From NCBI RefSeq assembly GCF_000173075.1, contig NZ_ABVL01000007.1, forward strand, positions 1-64,000: DNA of 64,000 nt, written 5' to 3'. How positions within the stretch are numbered: position 1 is the stretch's first letter; each line of letters starts with the position of its first letter. This document shows, in pieces, positions 1 to 10,299 of this stretch. This DNA comes from Chthoniobacter flavus Ellin428. Its GTDB lineage: Bacteria; Verrucomicrobiota; Verrucomicrobiia; Chthoniobacterales; Chthoniobacteraceae. Below the pieces are notes generated by a model, which was not told the DNA's origin, did no database searches, and worked only from the letters and a program-made list of their open reading frames with translations. Made by a program: the position numbers and the translations under genes.

Positions 1-49
1 TCACGCGCCAATGTGGAAGCTCCGCACCGTCTTCGCCCGGGATGTTGGA

Positions 50-104
50 GATCCTTCGACTTCGTTCGGTCGTCAAACTCCCTCTCTTCGCTCAGGATGA
101 CATG
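50..104. repeat. Degenerate intergenic repeat fragment
   Basis: The first 187 bases hold no convincing gene. Within them, 50-104 reads as an imperfect palindrome whose ends are gatccttcgacttcg and cttcgctcaggatgac. This resembles a junk repeat scattered between genes in many environmental bacterial genomes, and it is akin in style to the element ends near 28510 and 28704. It lies just beyond the stop codon of the AraC-type gene, where it could also act as a weak transcription end. No transposase is nearby. Confidence 0.35.
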
Positions 105-187
105 TTTTTTTGGGGCGCTTCGCGCATCTCGGGCGCGCGTTTTTCGTAAATTTCGTCCACGCTATTTCGACAATCCTTTCAGTCTGC

Positions 188-1003
188 CTAACGCTGCGCG
201 CTGACGCGATACTGCCGCGGCGTGAGGCCGATATGCGCGCGGAAATGCCGGGAGAAGGCGCTTTGATCGGGGAAGCCACAGACATGGGAAATCTCCGCTA
301 GGCTCTGGTCGGTTTCGCGGAGGTGTTGGCAGGCTGAGAGGAGGCGTGTCTTGAGGATGAACTCGTGCGGGCTCACGCCGAAGAAGCTGCGGAATTTTCG
401 CTGGAGCTGGCGTTGTGAAAAGCCGGCCAGCCGGGCGAGCGCGCTCATATCGATGTCCTCGGAGAAATGTTCCCGCACGAAGGTGATTGCCCTGGATAGC
501 CCATGCAGCGGGGGCAGCGAACGGGCGCGGTCTTCGTAGCTTTGCAGCACGCCCATGATACCGATCGTCTCTCCGCTGCGCGACTGGATCGGCATCTTCG
601 TTACCAGACACCAGGCGGGGATGCCCTGGGCATCGAACCACAGCTCCACCCGCTGAAAGAGCTCCTGCCCGCCCGCGTAAAGCTCTTCGTCGTCTTTCAC
701 GTAAGACGCGGCCATGTCGGGCGGATTGAGGTCGAAATCCGTCAGACCGATGAAAGCGGCCTCGTCATGCAACCGGTAAAGCTCGCACATGCTGCGGCTG
801 ACAAACATCACTTCGCCGTCGCGATTTTTGGCAAAGAAATAGACGCCCGGGATGGCGTTGAAGAGACGGTGAAAGAGGAACTCGGGGGCGATCTGGTTGA
901 GCCAGACATCCCGCTTTTCGACGAGGCGTTTCCTCTGGGGAGCCGAGAGGGAAGGCGGGGTGGCGCGCCAAATGGCCGGGGTCGAGGGGGCGGAGGAACG
1001 CAT
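188..1003 (-). CDS. AraC-family transcriptional regulator with N-terminal PAS domain
   Basis: A cytoplasmic sensor-regulator of 271 residues. Residues about 43-160 look like a PAS fold (FNAIPGVYFFAKNRDGEV, then GETIGIMGVLQSYEDR), which would bind a small ligand or cofactor. Residues about 168-268 form an AraC/XylS DNA-binding domain with two helix-turn-helix motifs: DMSALARLAGFSQRQLQRKF, then the second unit ending in AFSRHFRAHIGLTPRQYR, the usual family signature. It is divergent from the cytochrome/DUF1501 pair and shares a 143-bp upstream region with it, so it may regulate that pair; this is inference. The start chosen gives a full PAS domain; a later start would cut only a low-complexity leader. 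The effector is unknown. Confidence 0.88.
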   Translation of the reverse strand: MRSSAPSTPAIWRATPPSLSAPQRKRLVEKRDVWLNQIAPEFLFHRLFNAIPGVYFFAKNRDGEVMFVSRSMCELYRLHDEAAFIGLTDFDLNPPDMAASYVKDDEELYAGGQELFQRVELWFDAQGIPAWCLVTKMPIQSRSGETIGIMGVLQSYEDRARSLPPLHGLSRAITFVREHFSEDIDMSALARLAGFSQRQLQRKFRSFFGVSPHEFILKTRLLSACQHLRETDQSLAEISHVCGFPDQSAFSRHFRAHIGLTPRQYRVSAQR

Positions 1004-1146
1004 GGTGCTTTCCCATCAGAACCCCTTACTCCCGGGAACCTAATGTCGTTTTTCATCAAAAGTTTGTCCATGGACGGCAAGATTCCGCCGGTTGGCGGGT
1101 TATGATGGGTGCGCAATCACTTCCCCCTCCCGTTCGCTCCCGACCG

Positions 1147-4100
1147 ATGAAACAGAAATCCCATCTCCTTTTCGCTGCCTTGACCGGAAGCGTGGCCCTG
1201 ACTGCCGGTGCTTCGGCGGCCGATCCGGCGGTCGGCTTCAACCGGGATATCCGCCCGATTCTGGCGGAGAATTGCTTTTATTGCCACGGCCCTGATCCGG
1301 CGGCGCGCAAGGCTTCCCTGCGTCTCGACCGCGAGGAAGGCTTCTTCGGCGAGCGCGACGGCGGGCCGATCGTCACCAAGGGCAAGCCGGAGGACAGCCC
1401 GCTCTACGAGCGGCTGACCTCCACCGACAAGGACGAGGTGATGCCTCCGCCCAAGTCGCATCATGTGCTCAAGCCGCAGCAGATTGCGCTGCTGAAAAAC
1501 TGGATTGCCGAAGGCGCACCCTGGCAGGCGCACTGGTCGTTGATCAAGCCTCGCGCGGCCGGTGCTGCCCGAGGTGAAGACCGCGAACTGGGTGCGCAAT
1601 CCCATCGACAGCTTCACGCTCGCCAAGTTGGAAGCGAATGGCCTCACCCCGGCGGCGGAAGCGGATCGCCGGACACTGGCGCGGCGGCTGTCGTTGGATT
1701 TGATCGGGCTGCCGCCGGCGCCCGAGGTGGTCGATCACTTTGTCGCCGACACCTCGCTGGACGCTTATGAGAAGCTGGTCGATGCCCTGATGGCCTCGCC
1801 CCGTTATGGCGAACATCGCGCGCGCTACTGGCTGGATGTCGCCCGTTACGCCGACACGCACGGCCTGCACATCGATAACTATTACGAGATCTGGCCCTAC
1901 CGCGATTGGGTGATCAATGCGTTCAACCAGAATATGCATTTCGATGAGTTCACCATCGAGCAACTCGCCGGTGACCTCCTGCCAAACCCGACCCAGTCGC
2001 AGCTCATCGCAACCGGCTTCCACCGCTGCAATATCACCACCGCGGAAGGCGGGACCATTCCCGAGGAGAACCTCGCGAATTACGCCCGCGACCGTGTGGA
2101 GACGACGTCGTGGGTGTGGTTGGGGCTGACCGCGAATTGCGCGGTCTGCCACGACCACAAGTTCGACCCGATCACGACGAAGGACTTCTACTCGATGAGC
2201 GCCTTCTTCCGGAACACGACGCAGGAGCACACCGACAAAAACATCCGCGACACCGCGCCGGTCATGGTGCTGCCGGAGGGCAAGGATTTGGAACGTTGGA
2301 AATCGATCCCGGGCGAGATCACCGCGGCGAATGCGGCCATCGCCGAGCGCCGCAAACAGATCGTGCCGGATTTTGAAAAATGGTTCCAGGCCACCACGCC
2401 GGCGGAAGTGAGCACGCGCATCGGCGCTACGCTCGTGTCGTTGCCCTTGAACGAAGGCAGCGGCAAGGAAGTGCACGGTTCGATTGCCGGCGCGGAGCAG
2501 ACGCTTTCACGTGAGCAGGATTACCAATGGAAGCCCGGCAAAGCGGGGCAGGGGCTGGTCGTTGACAAGGGCAGCACGCTCGACCTGGGCGACGTCGCCG
2601 ATTTCGAACGCACGCAGGCCTTCTCGGTGAGCGCCTGGGTCCACGTGACCGGCAACGGGAGTCTCATCTCGCGGATGGATGTCGCGAAGGGCTATCGCGG
2701 CTGGGACATCAATATCAAGGACAAGGAAATCCTCGTCTATCTGGTGAACAAATGGCCGGAGAATTCCATCCTCGTCACGACCCAAGGCGCGCCGTTGCGG
2801 CCGAATGATTGGCGGCATATTACCGTGACCTACGATGGCGCGGGCAAAGCGGGCGGGGTGCGCATTTCCGTCAATGGCGTGGAGAGCAAGATGCGCGTGG
2901 CGAATAACACGCTCACCGATACGATCCGCGCCGTTACACCGCTGCGCGTCGGGCAACGCAGCACCGGAGAGTTCTTCTCCGGGGAAGTGCAAGATTTGCA
3001 GATCTTCACTCGCAAGCTGGCGCCGATCGAAATCCAGGGACTCATGCGCATGCCGGAAGCGCTGCTCGGCGCGGCCAAGGCAGTCGCGCAACGCTCGCCG
3101 CGAGACAAGACGCAGCTTTCCGAAGTTTACTTTGCCGGCGATGCCAGCGCGGTGGCCAATTCCCACAAGCTCGTGCAGCTCGACAACGAGCAGAAGGGCA
3201 TCCAGGCCCGCAGCGTCGTCACCGGCATCCAGCAGGAGCGCATGGACACGCAGCCCATGGCGCACATTCTCTATCGTGGCCAGTACGACCAGCCGCGCGA
3301 TGAAGTCGGAGCCGCCGTCTTCTCCGCGTTGCATCCGCTGCCGAAGGGCGCGCCACACAACCGTCTCGGCCTCGCCGAATGGCTCATGGATGCCAATAAT
3401 CCGCTGACCGCGCGCGTGACCATCAACCGCATGTGGCAGGAAGTCTTCGGCGCCGGCCTGGTGAAGAGCGCCGAGGATTTCGGCATCATGAGCGAGCCGC
3501 CTTCGCACCCCGCGTTGCTGGATTGGCTGGCCGTGGAATTCCGCGAGAGCGGTTGGGACATGAAGCACATGATGCGACTCATTGTGACCAGCGCGACCTA
3601 TCGCCAATCTGCCGCACTGACCAGGGACAAACTCGAGCGCGATCCGCAGAACCGTCTGCTTTCCCGCGGTCCGCGCTTCCGCATGGATGCGGAGATGGTG
3701 CGCGATTACGCCCTCGCGGCGACCGGCGAACTTTCGCCAAAAATCGGCGGCGCCAGCGTGAAGCCGTATCAGCCCGAGGGCGTGTGGGAAGCCGTGGCCA
3801 TGCCGGGCAGCAACACCCGCGAATACAAGCCCGACACCGGCGAATCGCTCTACCGCCGGAGTATCTACACCTTCTGGAAACGCAGCGCTCCGCCGCCCGC
3901 GATGGAAGCCTTCAATGCCCCGACGCGTGAGACCTCGTGCCTCCGCCGCGAGCGTACCGATACGCCGATCCAGGCCCTCGTCACGCTGAATGGCGAGCAG
4001 TTCGTGGAAGCGGCGCGCGTGCTCGCCACGCATGCCCTCAAGGCGGCGATCAATGAGGGTGACAGTCCGTTCGATTACATCGCCCGGCACCTGCTGGGCC

Positions 4101-4306
4101 GCTCGTTGCGTCCTCAGGAAATAGCCATCGTGAAGAAGAGCCAGCACGATTTGCTCGAGCGCTACACCGCGCATCCGGACGAAGCGAAGGCCCTCCTCGC
4201 CGTCGGCGATACCAAGCTCGATGCCTCGTTGCCCGAGCCGCAACTCGCCGCCTGGACCATGACTTGCAACCAACTGATGAACCTCGACGAGGTCCTCAAT
4301 AAATAA
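1147..4306 (+). pseudogene. PSD1-type cytochrome (PSCyt1-DUF1549-LamG-DUF1553), frameshifted
   Basis: A secreted protein of about 1050 residues in two frames. The first frame gives a signal peptide (1-25) and a cytochrome-like PSCyt1 domain with a CxxCH haem site (C43, C46, H47). It should then continue with HWSLIKP followed by RAPVLPEVKTANWVRNPID, but the frame changes near 1545-1562. Removing one g from gcggcc at about 1553 restores perfect continuity. The second frame carries DUF1549, a LamG/concanavalin-like insert around 2430-3050, and DUF1553 to the end. In Planctomycetes and Verrucomicrobia this family sits beside DUF1501 genes, as here (12-bp gap). Its substrate is unknown. Everything else in the frame is intact, so the shift may be a sequencing error. 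Confidence 0.85.
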
Positions 4307-4317
4307 CCCGCCCCGCT

Positions 4318-5775
4318 ATGCATCCCCTCGACGCTCGTTCGCTCTATCAGACCCGCCGCCAGTTCCTCGGCCGCGGGGCCAACGTCCTCGGCTTTGCCGC
4401 GCTGGCCTCGTTGCTCGGCCGTGACCCGCACGCTCTGGCGCTCGACGCCGCCGCGCATCCGCTGGTCCCGCACTTCGCGCCGAAGGCCAAGCAGGTGATC
4501 TATCTGCACATGGTCGGTGGACCGTCGCAGATGGATCTCTTCGATCACAAGCCGGAGATGGCCCAATGGTACGACAAGGACCTGCCGGATTCGATTCGCC
4601 GCGGCCAGCGTCTCACCACCATGACCAGCGGCCAGACGCGATTTCCGATCGCGCCGTCGAAATACAAGTTCGCCAAGTACGGGCAGTGCGGCATGGAGAT
4701 GAATGCGGAGTTGCTGCCCTACTTGAGCCAATGCGCCGATGAGCTGTGTCTCGTCCGCTCGATGAACACCGAGGCGATCAATCACGAGCCGGCCATCACT
4801 TTCATGCAGACGGGGAATCAGGTGACCGGGCGGCCCTGTCTTGGCTCGTGGGTGAGCTACGGTCTTGGGTCGCTGAATCAGAATCTGCCGACCTTTGTGG
4901 TGCTCGTCGCGGAGCCCACCAACCGCGAGCAGTTGCAGGCGATTTCCGGCAAGCTCTGGACCGCCGGTTATCTCCCCGGCGAACACGCTGGTGTGGCCTT
5001 CCGCAGCAAGGGTGACCCGATTCTCTACATCAACAATCCTCCCGGCGTGGCGATGGAGACACGGCGCAAGACGCTCGATGGTTTGGATGCGCTCAATCAG
5101 CTCAACTACAACGCGCTGGGCGACCCGGAAACGCACACCCGCATTTCGCAATACGAAATGGCCTACCGCATGCAGGCCAGCGTGCCGGAGTTGACCGATT
5201 TCAGCAAAGAGCCCGCGGGGACCTTCGAGCTCTATGGCGCGGAGGCGAAAAAGGCCGGCAGCTTTGCCAATTCCGCGCTGCTCGCCCGGCGCCTCGTCGA
5301 GCGCGGCGTGCGTTTCGTGCAGATCTATCACAACAACTGGGATCACCACTCGAATGTCTCGGGCCGCCTGCCCGATCAGTGTCGTGACGTCGATCAACCC
5401 TGCTACGCGCTCATCCAGGACCTGAAACAGCGTGGTCTGCTCGATGAGACGCTCATCATCTGGGGCGGCGAATTTGGCCGCACCATCTATTCGCAAGGTG
5501 GCCTCACTACGACCAATTACGGCCGCGACCATCATCCACGCTGCTTTAGCATGTGGATGGCCGGCGGCGGCACCAAACCCGGGACGGTCTACGGCGAGAC
5601 CGACGACTTTTCCTACAATATCGTGCGCGACCCGGTGCCGGTGCACGATTTCCACGCGACCATCCTGCAGTTGCTCGGCTTCGATCACCGCCGCCTCAGT
5701 TACCGCTACCAGGGCCTCGATGGCCGCCTCACGGGCGTCGAAGAGGCGCATGTGGTCAAGGCGTTGCTGGCCTAG
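4318..5775 (+). CDS. DUF1501 (sulfatase-like) secreted protein
   Basis: A 485-residue member of DUF1501, a family with the alkaline phosphatase/sulfatase-type fold. The N-terminus has a twin-arginine style signal (RRQFLGRG at 13-20, then a hydrophobic stretch), so it is probably exported folded through Tat. Family landmarks visible are YLHMVGGPSQMDLFDHKP near the start, LLARRLVERGVRFVQIY, and IIWGGEFGRT followed by GRDHHPRCFSMWMAGGG near the end; the conserved Asp/His residues of the metal site are in these blocks. It directly follows the DUF1549/DUF1553 gene, the invariant partnership in this phylum. The joint role is unproven, though a link to polysaccharide or sulfated-glycan use is often assumed. 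Confidence 0.9.
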   Translation: MHPLDARSLYQTRRQFLGRGANVLGFAALASLLGRDPHALALDAAAHPLVPHFAPKAKQVIYLHMVGGPSQMDLFDHKPEMAQWYDKDLPDSIRRGQRLTTMTSGQTRFPIAPSKYKFAKYGQCGMEMNAELLPYLSQCADELCLVRSMNTEAINHEPAITFMQTGNQVTGRPCLGSWVSYGLGSLNQNLPTFVVLVAEPTNREQLQAISGKLWTAGYLPGEHAGVAFRSKGDPILYINNPPGVAMETRRKTLDGLDALNQLNYNALGDPETHTRISQYEMAYRMQASVPELTDFSKEPAGTFELYGAEAKKAGSFANSALLARRLVERGVRFVQIYHNNWDHHSNVSGRLPDQCRDVDQPCYALIQDLKQRGLLDETLIIWGGEFGRTIYSQGGLTTTNYGRDHHPRCFSMWMAGGGTKPGTVYGETDDFSYNIVRDPVPVHDFHATILQLLGFDHRRLSYRYQGLDGRLTGVEEAHVVKALLA

Positions 5776-5865
5776 AAACCGGGTCGAATTTCGGACGTCA
5801 CGGTTTCCTGGCTGCCGGGAGCAAATCACTGTTTTTGAGGTAGATCTGTAGGGCAGCGTCCTACG

Positions 5866-5890
5866 TGCGAAATATATTATATCTAGCGTG
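5866..5890 (+). promoter_or_regulatory. AT-rich promoter-like island upstream of the secretin gene
   Basis: A short AT-rich stretch (aatatattatatct, about 5871-5884) interrupts GC-rich DNA about 56 bases before the secretin start. It contains a TATTAT that could serve as a -10 box. No good -35 hexamer sits at the right distance, so this is only a suggestion based on base composition and position. Confidence 0.25.
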
Positions 5891-5939
5891 ACATCCGCTA
5901 ATCAGGCCACTAGCCTCCGCGCTAATTCTGTCCTGCCGC

Positions 5940-8585
5940 ATGATCCGTCCCCCTCTCGCTTCCACTATTTCCTCGTTGTTGGTCTGCTCGATGATCATCA
6001 CGCCGACCCTTGGTTTTGCTGCGGACCAAAGCCGTGGAGGCGTGCAGAGTACCGCGGAGCGCGAAAAGGCGCGCCGCGTTGGTTACGAACGGCAGGGACG
6101 TGAGGCCATCGCCGCCGGCGATGCGGCGATGAATGACAAGGACTACGAGAAGGCCTCGGTCTTCTACAAGCAGGCTTGCGACACCATCCCGAACGCGCCC
6201 TACTCCCAGTCCCTTTACGACACCGCGCTGAAAGGTTTCTGCCACGCGAGCGTCAAACTCGCCGAACAGCGCATCACCGAAGGCCGTTACGCCGACGCGG
6301 AAAGCACCCTGCGGGTTGTGCTCGACGAGCGTTACGATCCTCGCTGCAAGGACGCCGTCATCATCCTCGCCCGCCTCGAGCAGCCCGACTACTACAACAA
6401 GACCATCGGGCCGAAGTTCCGCGCGAACGTCGAGCAGGTGAAGCAGTGGTTCATCGAAGCGCAGGGCCTGTATGACACCGGCCGCTTCTACCTGGCCAAG
6501 AAGCGTTGCGAGCAGATCCTCAATCTCGACCCGACGAACATCGCGGCCCGCAAGTTTGAAGAGAAGATCGACCGCGCGTTGAGCGACTACGGTGTCTCCG
6601 CCTACAACGAGGCCCGAGCGGACGCCATCGCCAAGACGGACATGGCGTGGGCGCGCCCGGTGCGCCGTTTCAATGCGCCGATCACCGTCGAGGTGGAGAA
6701 TGTCTCCCTGCAGGCTACCACCGAGCGTATTCGCCGCAAGCTGGAACGGATCGTCATTCCCAAGCTGGAATTCCGCGAGGCGACGATTCGTGAAGCGATC
6801 GATTTCTTGAAGAAGAAGAGCGTAGAGCTCGACGACTTTTCGCCTCCCGGTGAGAAGGGCGTGAACATCGTGCTCAAGCTGGAGAGTGCTGGTGGGGCGG
6901 CTCCCGCGCCCGCCGGGGCCCCGGCAGCGCCGATCCCCGGTATTCCCGGCCTGGACAATGGTGCGGCAGCTCCGGGTGCAGCGCCAGGGGCTCCGGCGGC
7001 AGCGCTGGGCAACCCGGCGGATGCGCGTATCACAGTTTCGCTCACCAATATCCCGCTGCTGGAAGCGCTGAAGTACGTCACCGGTCTGGCCAACCTGAAA
7101 TACAAGGTTGAGCCGTATGCCGTTTCGGTCGTCCCGATGACGGAAAGCACCGACGTGCTGGTGACCAAGGAATGGAAAATTCCGCCGGATCTGATTCCGC
7201 GGAATCCCGGTGCGGGCGGTGCGGCGGCCAGTGCTCTGGCCGCTCCGGTTGCCGGAGGGGCGGGTGCGGGTGCGGGGACCGATGTCACCAAGGGTGGTAG
7301 CGGCATTGCCGATCGTGAATCGGCGAAGAACTGGCTGATCGCCAATGGTGTGTCCTTCAACGGCAACGCTTCGGCTATTTACATCATCAAGAGCAGCCGG
7401 CTGATCGTCCGCAATACTCAGGATCAACTCGACCTCGTCGAGCAGATCGTCACTTCCACTGGCGGCCAGGGGCCGGTTCAGGTGGAGATCGAATCCAAGT
7501 TTGTCGAAATCCAGCAGACCAACCTCAAGGAATTGGGCTTCGACTGGCTGCTTGGCCAGTTCAACCTGCCCTCGACCTACAATGCATTCGCCGGTGGTGG
7601 CACCACGGGCACTGCTCCCGCGCTGAATCCGTCGGATTTCCCGTTCGTGAACGGCGGCGTACCGGTCGGCCAGAATTCGATCACGGCGGGTAACCGCAGT
7701 GGCAACAACGGCATCAGTGCCAACGCGATCGACGCGCTGCTCTTCCCGATCAATGGCTCGTCTCAAGTGGCTCCGGCCATTGCCGCCGTCGCGGGCGTAT
7801 TTACCGACCCGCAGTTCCAATTGGTCATTCGTGCGCTCAACCAGAAGAAGGGCGTCGACCTCCTCTCCTCGCCGAAGGTCACCACCAAGAGCGGCCAGCG
7901 CGCGGTCATCGAAATCATTCGCGAGTTCCGTTACCCGACCGAATTCACTCCGCCGCAGATTCCGCAGACCTTCGGTAACACCGGCGGCGGCATTCTCGGT
8001 GGCGGCGGCGGCTCTTCCTCCACCGGCAGCTTCCCCGTCACTCCGACCACCCCGACGGCGTTCGAAACCCGGAATACCGGTGTGACGCTCGAAGTCGAAC
8101 CGGTCATCGGTCCGGATGGCTACACCATCGACCTCAATCTCGTTCCGCAGGTCGTGGAATTCGAAGGTTTCATCAACTACGGCAGCCCGATTACCTCGTC
8201 GGTGACCAACCCGATCACGGGTACGTCCACCCAGGCGGTCATTACGCCGAACGTGATCAACCAGCCGATCTTCAGCACCCGCAAGGTGACGACCAGCGTG
8301 AGCGTCTATGACGGCTCGACGGTGGTGCTCGGCGGCCTCATTCGTGAGGACGTGCAGAAAGTCGAAGACAAGGTCCCGATCATCGGCGACGTGCCCATCA
8401 TTGGCCGTCTCTTCCGCTCGAGCATCGACCAGCACATCAAGCGCAACCTGATCATTTTCGTGACCGCCCGCCTCATCAACGCGGCTGGCGAACCGGTTCG
8501 TGCCGAGGATGAGAAGGAAGAAGTGATCGATAAGGTCCCTGCGCCGGAACTCGCTCCGCAGGAATTGCCGCTGATGCCGAAGTAA
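5940..8585 (+). CDS. pilQ: Amuc_1098-type pilus outer-membrane secretin (PilQ-like)
   Basis: An 881-residue outer-membrane channel protein of the type II/IV secretin family. It has a signal peptide (about 1-27) and a TPR-like helical region (about 45-215; pairs such as GDAAMNDKDYEKASVFYKQA). An N0/STN-like segment follows (IPKLEFREATIREAIDFLK), then Ala/Gly/Pro-rich linkers, and the secretin domain (about 620-860) with DGSTVVLGGLIRED and VPIIGDVPIIGRLFRSS. The TPR front end and overall order resemble the Akkermansia muciniphila secretin Amuc_1098. The matching inner-membrane genes pilMNOP lie 32 kb away at 41012-43802, not beside it. The start is the first ATG giving a signal peptide. No assembly ATPase gene is in view. 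Confidence 0.9.
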   Translation: MIRPPLASTISSLLVCSMIITPTLGFAADQSRGGVQSTAEREKARRVGYERQGREAIAAGDAAMNDKDYEKASVFYKQACDTIPNAPYSQSLYDTALKGFCHASVKLAEQRITEGRYADAESTLRVVLDERYDPRCKDAVIILARLEQPDYYNKTIGPKFRANVEQVKQWFIEAQGLYDTGRFYLAKKRCEQILNLDPTNIAARKFEEKIDRALSDYGVSAYNEARADAIAKTDMAWARPVRRFNAPITVEVENVSLQATTERIRRKLERIVIPKLEFREATIREAIDFLKKKSVELDDFSPPGEKGVNIVLKLESAGGAAPAPAGAPAAPIPGIPGLDNGAAAPGAAPGAPAAALGNPADARITVSLTNIPLLEALKYVTGLANLKYKVEPYAVSVVPMTESTDVLVTKEWKIPPDLIPRNPGAGGAAASALAAPVAGGAGAGAGTDVTKGGSGIADRESAKNWLIANGVSFNGNASAIYIIKSSRLIVRNTQDQLDLVEQIVTSTGGQGPVQVEIESKFVEIQQTNLKELGFDWLLGQFNLPSTYNAFAGGGTTGTAPALNPSDFPFVNGGVPVGQNSITAGNRSGNNGISANAIDALLFPINGSSQVAPAIAAVAGVFTDPQFQLVIRALNQKKGVDLLSSPKVTTKSGQRAVIEIIREFRYPTEFTPPQIPQTFGNTGGGILGGGGGSSSTGSFPVTPTTPTAFETRNTGVTLEVEPVIGPDGYTIDLNLVPQVVEFEGFINYGSPITSSVTNPITGTSTQAVITPNVINQPIFSTRKVTTSVSVYDGSTVVLGGLIREDVQKVEDKVPIIGDVPIIGRLFRSSIDQHIKRNLIIFVTARLINAAGEPVRAEDEKEEVIDKVPAPELAPQELPLMPK

Positions 8586-8645
8586 GTCGGGCAAGACACC
8601 CGCCCGCGTGAGAGGCGGACTAGTTAACGCCAGGATGCCCAGCTC

Positions 8646-8897
8646 CTAAGGCGCGAGGTCTTCCGGCCAGCTGTCGGGATATTTCCCTTCGGCCGCCGCG
8701 ATGCGCATCCGGCGCAGGCACTTATCGAGCGCGTGTACGTCGACCTCGGTTCCCCGCGAATACCGCTCGGCGATGAGGCGAACGAAAAAGGCTTCATCTT
8801 CCATGCGTTGGTCCATCGCCAGGGCTCGCGCGAGAAAGCGCGACTCCTTCAAGGCAGATTCAATGATATCCTCGTTCGACACGGCACTCTTTTGCAA
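8646..8897 (-). CDS. Small hypothetical protein
   Basis: An 83-residue soluble, charged protein that I do not recognise. It is predicted to be mostly helical, with acidic and basic residues spread evenly and a C-terminal KYPDSWPEDL. No signal peptide, membrane segment or cysteine motif is seen. It is convergent with the secretin gene (61-bp gap) and divergent from the next small secreted protein. Codon use matches the neighbourhood, which supports it being real, but no function can be offered. Confidence 0.5.
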   Translation of the reverse strand: MQKSAVSNEDIIESALKESRFLARALAMDQRMEDEAFFVRLIAERYSRGTEVDVHALDKCLRRMRIAAAEGKYPDSWPEDLAP

Positions 8898-9057
8898 ACG
8901 ACCAGCGACGGAGGAAAGACTTATAAACTGAATTTTTGTTCAGCCCGCATTGGCGTCAGAAAAGCGTGTTGGGCCATGCCGGCTTTCCATGATAAACAAG
9001 GCGGGTGAGAGAGATTTTCTCTCGGCTCCCCTCGAATCCCCACCCCCGAAATAGCCC

Positions 9058-9396
9058 ATGAAACTTCTCCCTGTCTTCGTCGCTCTGTCTGGCTTGTTGT
9101 CGACCGGTTTGGCGACTGAATGGCCATTTGGCGAACACCATCTGGCAAAAGGTCTGATCAATTCCACCTATACGTGGAGCATGCAGCCGAATGATCCCGC
9201 ACCGAAAGAGACGGTGACCATTCACGCGGACGGTACGGTGACCTGGAGCGACCGCCCCGCACTGCATTCGCCCTATACGGTGATGGACGAATACACCCTC
9301 CATCAGAACCAGAGCATCTGGCACTTTTCGCGCGACCTCAAAACGCTGACCGTGACCCGCGATCACGCGGACATTCGCTGGGGGCGCAGGAAGTAA
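9058..9396 (+). CDS. Small secreted hypothetical protein
   Basis: A 112-residue protein with a clean signal peptide (MKLLPVFVALSGLLSTGLAT) and a mature part rich in Trp, Thr and His. The mature part looks like a short beta-sandwich (ETVTIHADGTVTWSDR, then TLTVTRDHADIRWGRRK). I do not recognise the family; the pattern resembles small secreted domains that describe a value against a background. It stands alone, with about 160 bp on the upstream side and no clear partner. Confidence 0.6.
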   Translation: MKLLPVFVALSGLLSTGLATEWPFGEHHLAKGLINSTYTWSMQPNDPAPKETVTIHADGTVTWSDRPALHSPYTVMDEYTLHQNQSIWHFSRDLKTLTVTRDHADIRWGRRK

Positions 9397-9433
9397 CGGG
9401 CGCGCCGAGACGGAGCAGGGCGGTAGTCTCCGC

Positions 9434-9529
9434 CTACCGCGTATATCCCATCGAGTGCAGTGTGACCTTGAGCCACACGAGCAGGAGGCCAAACCCGAGT
9501 ATGGGGGTGAGGAAAATAGGGCGGAACAT
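9434..9529 (-). CDS. Possible 31-residue membrane protein
   Basis: A short open frame on the minus strand begins ATG at 9529 and ends TAG at 9434. It encodes one hydrophobic helix (PILGFGLLLVWLKVTLHS) flanked by MFRPIFLT and MGYTR, a typical small single-span membrane protein. It sits in a stretch otherwise without a gene between 9397 and 9619. There is no strong ribosome-binding site, and the short length means chance is not excluded. Confidence 0.3.
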   Translation of the reverse strand: MFRPIFLTPILGFGLLLVWLKVTLHSMGYTR

Positions 9530-9619
9530 GCCGGAGAAACCACTACTCCGAACACCGGTTGCGCTGCAGATGCGATTTTTCGCTTTCGGTTGCTTCCGTG
9601 GTTCGGGATGTTATGGGCC

Positions 9620-10258
9620 ATGCCCGACGAACCGGCTCCGCCTCAGCGACCTGTGGCTCAAACGGTCGATCCGAAGTCGATCCTCTTCAGCCTGCCGACG
9701 CTCTCGGACGATCTCCCCGAGTTGGAGCAGGTACAAGGGCGGCCCGAGCCGGGCGCCTTGATTCTACATGAAGACGATTGGAGCCAGTTGGAGTTTTTCT
9801 CCCCGGATCGCCTCGCGGAGGTCGAGCAAATGCTGCGAGCGTACAAACCATTTGAAGCGGCGAATCGCGTCGGAGCCGGTTGGAAAAAGCCCTTCGTTCG
9901 CAAGATCGCCCGGCAGCCCGTGGTCCGGGGATCCAGGATCCCCGACCGTCTGGCGAGCTTGGTCGGTGCCCAAGTCGCCCTCGCGCCCATCTTGATGTCG
10001 GCGCCTTCCGTCGGCGGGCGAGTGAAGAACGGCTTTTCCATTCCGCTCGGCGGCAATGTGACTTTGTATGGCTATGAGGACGATGCCGGGATCGCGGTGC
10101 TGGGCGCGTCGCTCGGCCGGGATCCGGTCGATCACAAGCTGACCGAGGCCTTTGCCAGACTCAATGCCGCGGAAGGCCTGATCCTGGTGGATTGGCGTCA
10201 GCAGTTGGTCCTCACCGCGATCGAAGCCGACGGGAATATCCGTGTCTGGCAGCCGTAG
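9620..10258 (+). CDS. Hypothetical protein, possibly SUKH-neighbourhood partner
   Basis: A 212-residue cytoplasmic protein of unknown family. The frame is open further upstream, but the leader there is low quality, so I chose the ATG of MPDEPAPPQRP at 9620; an ATG at 9608 is an alternative. The body alternates acidic helices (LVLHEDDWSQLEFF-like region around residues 45-65) with a conserved-looking beta part (NGFSIPLGGNVTLYGYEDD, LILVDWRQQLVLTAIEADG). No membrane segment or catalytic motif is obvious. It is followed 41 bp later by a SUKH-superfamily gene, suggesting a shared transcript. Confidence 0.6.
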   Translation: MPDEPAPPQRPVAQTVDPKSILFSLPTLSDDLPELEQVQGRPEPGALILHEDDWSQLEFFSPDRLAEVEQMLRAYKPFEAANRVGAGWKKPFVRKIARQPVVRGSRIPDRLASLVGAQVALAPILMSAPSVGGRVKNGFSIPLGGNVTLYGYEDDAGIAVLGASLGRDPVDHKLTEAFARLNAAEGLILVDWRQQLVLTAIEADGNIRVWQP

Positions 10259-10299
10259 CTCCGTTACTTCTTTCTCACTGACTTGTAAGTTTCCCGCCC

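Noticed and set aside
2507..4273. A 588-codon minus-strand open frame
   Set aside because: Shadow of the DUF1549/DUF1553 gene, which matches its family residue by residue.
5922..8594. An 890-codon minus-strand open frame
   Set aside because: It mirrors the secretin, whose domains and signal peptide are clear on the plus strand.
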